NCBI GenBank assembly: GCA_021161305.1
Contig: JAGHAW010000112.1
Location: 1-5,367 of the forward strand
DNA length: 5,367 nt
Source: Sulfurimonas sp.
GTDB lineage: Bacteria > Campylobacterota > Campylobacteria > Campylobacterales > Sulfurimonadaceae
Reading direction: 5' to 3'
The notes beneath the pieces are model-generated. The model was given only the letters and a program-made list of their open reading frames with translations, ran no database searches and was not told the origin of the DNA. The position numbers and the translations under genes are program-made. Shown piece after piece: positions 1 to 4,665 of the stretch (within the stretch, counting starts at the first letter, position 1; each line of letters begins with the position of its first letter).

Positions 1-1019
1 GAAAAAAAAGAACTTCAAAAAACAACTCAAAAATATTAACCTATATTGCATGGGTTTTAGGAGTAATTGCCCTTGTTATGAGTTCTTTGGTTGCAGGTTA
101 TTATTTCGGGTTTTCTGATGCCAAAGAGGATGCTTTAAAAAAAGAGAAATTTCAGAAGCAAAAAAGAGTTACTATGCTTGAAAAACTTGAAAAAAGTAGC
201 TCTAAAAAGAGTTCTTCAAGTGTAAATGAACGACTAAAAAATGTGTTAAAAAAAGAGACAAAGAAAAAAGAAGTTTTATCGCAGAAGTATAAGGTTTACA
301 CTTCTGCTTCACATGAGTATGATTCATTAGCAAACCCACCTAAAAGAATTTATAGAGAGATAAAAAGAGGAACTACTAAACCTAAACTTGCGATAATTAT
401 AGATGATGTCTCTGTAAAAAGTCATGTAGAGGCTATAAAAGCTATAGGAATTCCTATAACTATGTCTTTTTTTCCACCAAGTAAACATCGTCCAAATTCA
501 GCTAAACTGGCATCAAAAGAGAGTTTTTATATGGTGCATCTGCCTATGGAAGCCATGAATTTTACTAAAGAAGAACCTTTAACTCTCTATGTTAATGATT
601 CACAAAGAACTATATCAAATAGAATTAAAGAGTTAAAAAAACTTTTTCCAAGAGTTAAATATATAAATAATCATACGGGAAGTAAATTTACATCTAATGA
701 AGTTGCTATGAATAGATTGATTCTTTCCTTAAACTCACAACATATCAACTTTATAGATAGCAGAACCACTGCCGAGACTAAAGTTCCAAAAGTTATGAAA
801 AATTATGGTTTGAATTATGTTGCTAGGGATATCTTTTTAGATAACAGAATGGATAAACCATATATAAAATCTCAAATAAAAAAAGCGATAAAAATAGCAA
901 AACTTCATGGCACTGCTATAGCCATAGGACACCCACACGCTAACACGATTTTAGCACTAAGTGAATCTAAAAACTCTTTTGACGAGGTAGAGTTAGTCTA
1001 TATAGATAGACTTTATTAG
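1..1019 (+). CDS. Divergent polysaccharide deacetylase family protein (DUF610/YibQ type), 5' end cut by window edge
   Basis: This is probably a membrane-anchored envelope protein with a NodB-like (polysaccharide deacetylase) fold; the substrate of the divergent branch is not established. Codons run in phase from base 3. The ATG at 78 is unlikely to be the start: the frame is open upstream to the edge and encodes a basic stretch, then a hydrophobic run (ILTYIAWVLGVIALV, bases 33-77) continuing past that Met, as expected of an N-terminal signal anchor. Counting from the Met at 78, residues 19-100 are a Lys/Ser-rich linker. The domain follows: LAIIIDDVS (104-112) with the paired Asp, MSFFPPS (129-135), HLPMEAMN (154-161), NNHTGSKFT (197-205), FIDSRTT (225-231), RDIFLDN (250-256) and AIGHPH (282-287), all typical of this family. 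The stop codon abuts the dprA start, so the two are probably co-transcribed. Family call firm; biochemical role unknown. Confidence 0.88.
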   Translation, partial: KKRTSKNNSKILTYIAWVLGVIALVMSSLVAGYYFGFSDAKEDALKKEKFQKQKRVTMLEKLEKSSSKKSSSSVNERLKNVLKKETKKKEVLSQKYKVYTSASHEYDSLANPPKRIYREIKRGTTKPKLAIIIDDVSVKSHVEAIKAIGIPITMSFFPPSKHRPNSAKLASKESFYMVHLPMEAMNFTKEEPLTLYVNDSQRTISNRIKELKKLFPRVKYINNHTGSKFTSNEVAMNRLILSLNSQHINFIDSRTTAETKVPKVMKNYGLNYVARDIFLDNRMDKPYIKSQIKKAIKIAKLHGTAIAIGHPHANTILALSESKNSFDEVELVYIDRLY

Positions 1020-1793
1020 ATGAAAAAAGTAGAAGAAAAGATACCTGAATTAACATCAATGAAAAACTATCCCCCACAGCTTTTCTATGGTGGAAATTTT
1101 GAACTTTTAAAATCTAAAAAAGTCTCAATTGTAGGAACTAGAAAACCATCAAAATATTCTCGTTTTCTTACTCATCAGCTTTCATCGTCTCTTGCTAAAA
1201 GAGGGATTTGCGTTGTTAGTGGAGGAGCTATGGGGATAGATGCTGTTGCTCATAAAGGAGCAGGTAGTTTAAATACTATAGTAGTTTTACCATGTGGCGT
1301 AGATATTAAATACCCTGCAGTAAATAAAAATCTACTTATAGATATAGAAGCGAGTGGTCTGCTTCTTAGTCAGTTTGATTTAGGTTTTCGTGCTACTCCA
1401 TGGAGTTTTGTGGTTAGAAATGAGCTTGTAGTTGCTCTTGGAGATGTTTTGGTTGTTGCAGAGGCTGAACTTGGAAGTGGAAGTATGAGAAGTGTAGAAT
1501 TTGCCCTAAAAATGGAAAAAAAAATATTTGTTCTTCCTCAAAGGTTAGGGGAGAGCAGTGCTACAAACAGACTACTTCAAGAGGGAAAAGCAGAAGCTAT
1601 TTATGATGTAGAGGAGTTTGTTTCAAGATTCGGCAGTTTTGATATTTCAGATATTAAGAGTGATGAATTTTTTGATTATTGCAAAACTAATCCAACTTAT
1701 GAAAAAGCATTAAAAAAGTATCCAGATAGAGTTTTTGAAGCTGAACTCGGTGGTGAGATTCAAATAGAAAATGGAAAAGTTATACTTTTATAA
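1020..1793 (+). CDS. dprA: DNA-processing protein DprA (Smf)
   Basis: DprA is a cytoplasmic protein that binds incoming single-stranded DNA in natural transformation and loads RecA on it. The 257 residues form a short family member, lacking the N-terminal SAM-like region of longer homologues. Rossmann-type motifs are in order: KKVSIVGTRKPSKYS (33-47), VVSGGAMGIDAVAHKGA (65-81, the family's SGxAxGID..AH signature), TIVVLPCGVDIKYPA (86-100), then RNELVVALGDVLVVAEAELGSGS (starting at 133) and KKIFVLPQ (167-174). The C-terminal part from about 208 could be a small divergent winged-helix domain. The ATG follows the preceding stop with no gap and no clear Shine-Dalgarno, suggesting translational coupling; the next in-frame Met (residue 14) has no better site. 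Its stop touches that of the convergent queA, leaving no room for a terminator between them. Confidence 0.93.
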   Translation: MKKVEEKIPELTSMKNYPPQLFYGGNFELLKSKKVSIVGTRKPSKYSRFLTHQLSSSLAKRGICVVSGGAMGIDAVAHKGAGSLNTIVVLPCGVDIKYPAVNKNLLIDIEASGLLLSQFDLGFRATPWSFVVRNELVVALGDVLVVAEAELGSGSMRSVEFALKMEKKIFVLPQRLGESSATNRLLQEGKAEAIYDVEEFVSRFGSFDISDIKSDEFFDYCKTNPTYEKALKKYPDRVFEAELGGEIQIENGKVILL

Positions 1794-2846
1794 AATCAGC
1801 ATTGCATCACCGTAAGAGTAGAAACGGTATTTCTCTTTTATAGCCTCTGCATAAAGTTTTTGTGCCTTATCTACCCCTATAAAAGATGCTACTAGCATTA
1901 AAAGGGTTGATTTTGGCAGGTGAAAGTTTGTAAGTAGATGATTTACTCTTAATGGTTTGTTGTTTGGGTGCAAAAATAGATTTGCTTCACCTTTTGTCTT
2001 ATATGGATGTCTTGCATAAAATTCTATGGTTCTTGTTGATGTTGTTCCTATGCTTAGTATCGGAGTATCAGAATCTAGTAATTCTTTGGCTCGCGGAGAT
2101 ATGTCATAATATTCTGAATGCATAGGATGGTCGGTGATAGTCTCAACTTCTACAGGCTTAAATGTTCCGCTTCCTACATGAAGAGTTACATAGGCGTGTT
2201 CAAACCTTTCACACACTTTTTTATGTTGGGCTGGTGTGAAGTGAAGTGAAGCTGTTGGTGCTGCTACTGCTCCTTCATTTTTAGCAAACACACTTTGGTA
2301 TTCACTCTCATCTTCTTTGTTGTCTTCTCGTTGAATGTAAGGGGGAAGAGGAACATGACCTATTTTTTCTATAATTGGTAAAATATCTTCAAAATGTAAA
2401 CTTTTTAGTTCCCAAGCTGGAGCTTGGGAACTAGGGGAGGAGAGATAAAAATTTACGATTCTGCTTCCATCTTCGTTTAACTCTTTTACAACTGCTACTA
2501 AATCCTCATCAAAGAAGATTTGAGTGCCAACTTTTACTTTTCCTCTTATATATACGCTTACATCTTTTGCATTTAGTGGTCTGTTTATAAGAAGTTCAAG
2601 TTTTCCACCACTTGGTTTATGTCCAAAGAGTCTAGCTTTTATAACTTTTGTATTGTTGAAAATCAAAGCACAATTTTGGGGGATAAATTTTTCAAAATCG
2701 CTAAATATGGCATGTGTGATTTTATCTGTTTTACGGTTGTAAACAAGAAGTTTTGCACTGTCTCTTGGAGAGGCTGGATGAGTAGCTATAAGTCCATCTG
2801 GTAGATGAAAGTTATAGCTAGAAGTGAGTAAAGTAGAATCTGTCAT
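1788..2846 (-). CDS. queA: S-adenosylmethionine:tRNA ribosyltransferase-isomerase QueA
   Basis: QueA transfers and isomerises the ribosyl group of S-adenosylmethionine onto 7-aminomethyl-7-deazaguanine at the tRNA wobble position, giving epoxyqueuosine. The 352 residues match the family's usual length and carry its signatures: ALIFNNTKVIKARLFGHK (60-77), GKLELLINRPL (81-91), GHVPLPPYIQRED (163-175), YQSVFAKNEGAVAAPTASLH (183-202), VGSGTFKPVE (224-233), IGTTSTRTIE (266-275), TNFHLPKSTLLMLVASF (306-322) and YRFYSYGDAML (340-350). Residues 138-147 (PSSQAPAWEL) are encoded by a palindrome and look like an in-frame insertion in a variable loop. The start at 2846 is the only early Met, though the N-terminus is a few residues longer than in relatives. 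It lies downstream of tatB and tatC, an order also found in H. pylori, but repeat element A separates it from tatC and probably supplies its ribosome-binding site. Confidence 0.95.
   Translation of the reverse strand: MTDSTLLTSSYNFHLPDGLIATHPASPRDSAKLLVYNRKTDKITHAIFSDFEKFIPQNCALIFNNTKVIKARLFGHKPSGGKLELLINRPLNAKDVSVYIRGKVKVGTQIFFDEDLVAVVKELNEDGSRIVNFYLSSPSSQAPAWELKSLHFEDILPIIEKIGHVPLPPYIQREDNKEDESEYQSVFAKNEGAVAAPTASLHFTPAQHKKVCERFEHAYVTLHVGSGTFKPVEVETITDHPMHSEYYDISPRAKELLDSDTPILSIGTTSTRTIEFYARHPYKTKGEANLFLHPNNKPLRVNHLLTNFHLPKSTLLMLVASFIGVDKAQKLYAEAIKEKYRFYSYGDAMLIL
2406..2433. repeat. 13-bp palindrome inserted in frame in queA
   Basis: The arms TAGTTCCCAAGCT (2406-2418) and AGCTTGGGAACTA (2421-2433) are perfectly complementary around a 2-base centre GG. 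Hairpins of the GTTCCCAAGCT..AGCTTGGGAAC type occur, as I recall, as dispersed intergenic palindromes in many environmental bacteria and resemble REP sequences mobilised by RAYT transposases; this is memory, not a search. On the coding strand it encodes PSSQAPAWEL (QueA residues 138-147), between the strand ending VNFYL and the helix before GHVPLPPYI. The length keeps the queA frame open. Confidence 0.75.
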
Positions 2847-2854
2847 ATTAAGTA

Positions 2855-2861
2855 CCTATCC
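2855..2861 (-). promoter_or_regulatory. Weak ribosome-binding site of queA inside element A's terminal arm
   Basis: On the minus strand GGATAGG precedes the queA ATG, with AGG 8 bases away, the only Shine-Dalgarno-like sequence near the start. It lies within the outer stem, paired with 3104-3110 when the element folds, so folding of the tatC-queA transcript would hide it. The assignment rests on spacing only. Confidence 0.4.
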
Positions 2862-2881
2862 ATAAAGAACCCCAATTCTCA

Positions 2882-2979
2882 GCGATAAGTAAATAGCCCT
2901 AGTGCTAGGCAGATTTCTGAAGGACTAGCTAGCTAATCCAAAGGAATCTAACGACGCAATAGGGCTATTTACTTATCGC
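2882..2979 (+). repeat. Element A, arm 1 (forward copy of the AGGC...AACG hairpin)
   Basis: The arm stem pairs 2882-2901 with 2960-2979 (20 bp, perfect). TGC (2903-2905) and GCA (2956-2958) can extend it. Within the loop the order is AGGC (2907-2910), stem strand AGATTTC (2911-2917), palindrome GGACTAGCTAGCTAATCC (2922-2939, one C-A mismatch, centred on CTAG), returning strand GGAATCT (2943-2949, one T-G wobble), AACG (2950-2953). The same order occurs in arm 1 of element B and, inverted, in arm 2 of both elements. Confidence 0.75.
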
Positions 2980-2987
2980 CCGAAGGG

Positions 2988-3083
2988 AAGCTTAAAAAGA
3001 GGGCTACTGCTTCGTTGAAAATCCTTGAAGCTACTAGTAGCTCCTGCGAATCTTCGCCTTACATTAGCCCCCTTTTTAAGCTT
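2988..3083 (-). repeat. Element A, arm 2 (inverted copy, conserved loop)
   Basis: The arm stem pairs 2988-3006 with 3065-3083 in 18 of 19 positions; the exception (A3000/C3071) is a G-T wobble on the minus strand. The loop segment 3010-3059 matches 4543-4592 of element B in 47 of 50 positions, with the first 39 identical. On the minus strand it reads AGGC, GAAGATTC, a palindrome around AGCTACTAGTAGCT (3029-3042), GGATTTTC, AACG, so it is an inverted version of arm 1's motif. All three differences from element B lie in the loop's internal stem. Confidence 0.8.
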
Positions 3084-3134
3084 CTGAAATTGGGGTTCTT
3101 TATGGATAGGTACTTAGTAAGTTATCTAAGCTTT

Positions 3135-3956
3135 TTATTTTGACTCTTCGAGTCTATCTTGGGTTTTTACTATTACTTCTTCGTTTTCATCGTCTGAGTC
3201 CTCTTCTTCCTCTTCTTCAGGTGGAGCAGGATTTACCATTTTTACTATCAAGATAGAACAACCATAGAGTATGATTAGTGGTCCGGCCATTAGCAGTTGA
3301 GTTAAAATATCCGGTGGAGTTAACAGGGCTGCCACTACAAATATAAGAACGATAGCATATTTGAAAAAGTCTATCATCTGTCTATCATTTACCATACCAA
3401 GCAGAGCTAAAAAGTATGCAAAAATAGGTAATTCAAAGGCTATACCGAATCCAAACATTATTTTTGTAAAAAAGCCCACATAATCTTCAATATTTATAAG
3501 AGGCGTAAATTTGAAACTACCAAAGGTTATAAGAAAATCAAATCCAAAGGGGGTAACAATATAGTAGGCAAAGAGAACTCCCACCAAGAACATTGTTGTT
3601 CCGCCTACTATAAAAGGGATAATCATCTTCTTTTCCTTGGCATAAAGCCCCGGTGCGATAAACATCCAGATTTGTGAGAGAATTATCGGTAACGCACTGA
3701 CAATTGCTGCAAAAAATGAGACTTTTAGGGCAACGAAGAAAGCTCCACCAACTTGGCTTGTTGTGACCATACCATCAGCAGCATGAACCGATTTTTTACC
3801 AACTTCTACAAGTGCAGTATTTAAAGGTTCAACTATCCATTCTAAAATCGGTTCATGAAAGTAAAACATAACAAAAAACATAACTATCAGGCTTCCGACT
3901 GAAATACCAAGCCTTTTTCTAAGCTCTACTAAATGGGGTCTTAAATCATCAAACAT
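3135..3956 (-). CDS. tatC: Twin-arginine translocase subunit TatC
   Basis: TatC is the polytopic inner-membrane protein that, with TatB, recognises twin-arginine signal peptides and recruits TatA to export folded proteins. The 273 residues show the family's cytoplasmic N-terminus with HLVELRKRL (8-16), six likely membrane segments (about 19-36, 75-96, 113-135, 158-181, 196-212 and 218-240), the signature around PIILSQIWMFIAPGLYAKEK (90-109), and FELPIFAYFL (174-183) with the conserved transmembrane Glu. After the last segment comes a strongly acidic tail: residues 247-260 contain 12 Asp or Glu, preceded by PAPP. The start overlaps the tatB stop by 8 bases, so the two are translationally linked. 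The stop lies 16 bases from repeat element A, which separates it from queA, its usual downstream partner in this group. Confidence 0.96.
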   Translation of the reverse strand: MFDDLRPHLVELRKRLGISVGSLIVMFFVMFYFHEPILEWIVEPLNTALVEVGKKSVHAADGMVTTSQVGGAFFVALKVSFFAAIVSALPIILSQIWMFIAPGLYAKEKKMIIPFIVGGTTMFLVGVLFAYYIVTPFGFDFLITFGSFKFTPLINIEDYVGFFTKIMFGFGIAFELPIFAYFLALLGMVNDRQMIDFFKYAIVLIFVVAALLTPPDILTQLLMAGPLIILYGCSILIVKMVNPAPPEEEEEEDSDDENEEVIVKTQDRLEESK

Positions 3957-4359
3957 CTATATCATCTTCTTTTTTAATTCTCTTTTTTTTCTCAAATGTT
4001 ACTTTTTCAGCTTTAGGCGAAATCTTAGGACTCTCTTTTACTTTAGGCTTGTCTTCTATGTCAGCCATCATATCATCACTCAAGTTTGTAAGTTGTGCAC
4101 CAACATCACTTATGTCAGTTGCTTTTTTAACATCATTTGTCGCATCAAGAAGTTCTTTTTTATAAGCTAGTGCTTCTTGTTTTATCTCTGATACATTCAT
4201 CTCTTGTTCCAATGAATCTTTAACCGAACTAATTGTTTTTTTTGCACTTCTAAAAAATTTTGCCACTTCCATCATTGCACTAGGAAGCTTGTCGGGACCT
4301 AAGAATAAAACGGCGATAATAGCAATAATCATTATTTCAGTAAAGCCTAAACCAAACAT
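3949..4359 (-). CDS. tatB: Twin-arginine translocase subunit TatB
   Basis: TatB partners TatC in the twin-arginine signal-peptide receptor. The 136 residues have the TatA/B layout: one N-terminal membrane helix (about 5-20), the hinge FLGPDKLP (19-26), an amphipathic helix (about 27-50) and a long charged, probably disordered tail rich in Lys, Asp and Glu. Glu8 in FGLGFTEI (2-9), the Gly-Pro hinge followed by DKLP, the length well above a typical TatA, and the overlap with tatC all favour TatB over TatA. No tatA is present in the window. AGAAGG (4366-4371) sits 6 bases before the ATG and supports this start. Repeat element B begins 21 bases upstream of the start codon, so the promoter must lie in or beyond it. 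Confidence 0.93.
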   Translation of the reverse strand: MFGLGFTEIMIIAIIAVLFLGPDKLPSAMMEVAKFFRSAKKTISSVKDSLEQEMNVSEIKQEALAYKKELLDATNDVKKATDISDVGAQLTNLSDDMMADIEDKPKVKESPKISPKAEKVTFEKKKRIKKEDDIDV

Positions 4360-4365
4360 ATAAAA

Positions 4366-4371
4366 CCTTCT
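4366..4371 (-). promoter_or_regulatory. Ribosome-binding site of tatB
   Basis: AGAAGG on the minus strand, 6 bases before the tatB ATG, is a good Shine-Dalgarno sequence. It lies just outside the left end of element B, so unlike the queA site it stays free when the element folds. Confidence 0.7.
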
Positions 4372-4397
4372 AAATTATTATTAAGTAAGAGGGGGAG

Positions 4398-4403
4398 TAT
4401 AAT
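4398..4403 (+). promoter_or_regulatory. Possible -10 box facing the Sel1 gene
   Basis: A perfect TATAAT lies in the left outer arm of element B, pointing right towards the Sel1-repeat gene. No convincing -35 is seen. A transcript from here would run through the whole element before reaching the gene. The motif is common by chance in AT-rich DNA. Confidence 0.25.
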
Positions 4404-4414
4404 TTCATAACTAA

Positions 4415-4511
4415 CAATATTTAAAAGGTTTAGATTCAAGGCAAACTTTTATTGGCGATACTAGTATCGTTAATGAAAGTTTAACGCAGAAGATGAGCCT
4501 TTTAAATATTG
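4415..4511 (+). repeat. Element B, arm 1 (forward copy of the AGGC...AACG hairpin)
   Basis: The arm stem pairs 4415-4432 with 4494-4511 (18 bp, two T-G wobbles on the plus strand). In the loop: AGGC (4439-4442), stem strand AAACTTT (4443-4449), a 22-base palindrome at 4452-4473 centred on CTAG with two G-T wobbles, returning strand AAAGTTT (4476-4482), AACG (4483-4486). Compared with element A, three of the seven internal stem pairs have changed on both sides while staying complementary. Confidence 0.75.
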
Positions 4512-4521
4512 CCCTTCGGGT

Positions 4522-4610
4522 GAGAAGATAAGATACAATCTACTTCGTTGAAAATCCTTGAAGCTACTAGTAGCTCCTGCGGACTTTCGCCTAGTATCTC
4601 ATATCTTCTC
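4522..4610 (-). repeat. Element B, arm 2 (inverted copy, conserved loop)
   Basis: The stem pairs GAGAAGATA (4522-4530) with TATCTTCTC (4602-4610) and AGATAC (4531-4536) with GTATCT (4594-4599), leaving a 2-base bulge (CA, 4600-4601). The stem is unrelated to that of element A, but the loop 4543-4592 is 47/50 identical to it. On the minus strand the loop reads AGGC, GAAAGTCC, a palindrome around AGCTACTAGTAGCT, GGATTTTC, AACG. Confidence 0.8.
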
Positions 4611-4627
4611 TTCTCATTAGTTATGAA

Positions 4628-4633
4628 ATTATA
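4628..4633 (-). promoter_or_regulatory. Possible -10 box facing tatB
   Basis: The inverted-repeat partner of the box at 4398 also gives a perfect TATAAT on the minus strand, pointing left towards tatB. No strong -35 is visible. The tatB leader would include most of the folded element. Confidence 0.25.
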
Positions 4634-4655
4634 TTCCCCCTCTTACTTAAGTAAT

Positions 4656-4659
4656 GGAG
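4656..4659 (+). promoter_or_regulatory. Ribosome-binding site deciding the Sel1 protein start
   Basis: GGAG lies 6 bases before the ATG at 4666 and only 3 before the one at 4663, and it would fall inside the coding region if translation began at 4654. It therefore favours 4666. It sits just beyond the right end of element B (4650). Confidence 0.6.
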
Positions 4660-4665
4660 TTTATG

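Larger units (their letters stand above)
2847..3118. repeat. Structured repeat element A (nested cruciform), between tatC and queA
   Basis: The outer inverted repeat pairs 2850-2877 with 3088-3115, 28 bp without mismatch, extendable to 2847/3118 with one wobble. After a bulged base, TCAG (2879-2882) can also pair with CTGA (3084-3087). Inside are arm 1 (2882-2979), a mini-hairpin CCCGAAGGG (2979-2987) and arm 2 (2988-3083), so a single strand can fold into a four-branched cloverleaf. It fills the 288-base gap between tatC and queA except for 16 bases next to the tatC stop, and it reaches the queA start codon. The ends ATTAAGTA and TACTTA are shared with element B; the rest of the outer stem is not. 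No ORF or transposase lies inside, and no clear target-site duplication is visible, so it would be non-autonomous if mobile. I do not recognise a named family. Confidence 0.85.
4381..4650. repeat. Structured repeat element B (nested cruciform), between tatB and the Sel1 gene
   Basis: The outer inverted repeat pairs 4381-4414 with 4617-4650: 34 bp, the only non-Watson-Crick pair being G4397-T4634. Inside are arm 1 (4415-4511), the mini-hairpin CCCTTCGGG (4512-4520) and arm 2 (4522-4610). The length (270) and plan match element A, though the outer and arm stems have unrelated sequences. Shared parts are the ends (ATTAAGTA at 4380-4387, TACTTA at 4644-4649), the loop motifs and the mini-hairpin, which here is the reverse complement of the one in A. 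The element fills almost all of the 294-306 bases between the divergent tatB and Sel1-repeat genes; nothing else gene-like is visible there. Confidence 0.85.

Noticed and set aside
2524..2804. Plus-strand open frames inside queA
   Set aside because: They are antisense shadows of a clearly conserved queA with no recognisable product or ribosome-binding site.
2943..2952. ATCTAAC and GTTTAAC (4479-4485) match the RYYYAAC core of integron attC sites
   Set aside because: The partner GTTRRRY core is missing at the expected place, there are no extrahelical bases of attC type, and no integrase or cassette array is present.
2847..3118. tRNA or known riboswitch suggested by the cloverleaf fold
   Set aside because: Arms are far too long, there is no T-loop GTTC motif or acceptor end, and the stems vary freely between copies.
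3113..3140. CTTAG...CTAAG hairpin followed by a T-rich run, terminator-like on the plus strand
   Set aside because: Only 5 bp of stem, and no plus-strand gene ends here; the T-rich run overlaps the tatC stop.
4381..4650. Intrinsic terminator
   Set aside because: The element lies between divergent 5' ends and neither outer arm is followed by a T-tract; the same plan in A sits inside a co-directional gene run.
2847..4650. CRISPR array
   Set aside because: Only two copies 1.5 kb apart, with large palindromic structure and genes between; there are no regularly spaced direct repeats.
4654..4665. Start of the Sel1 protein at 4654 or 4663
   Set aside because: The GGAG at 4656-4659 would be inside the gene or too close to the ATG; 4666 gives proper spacing and a clean signal peptide.
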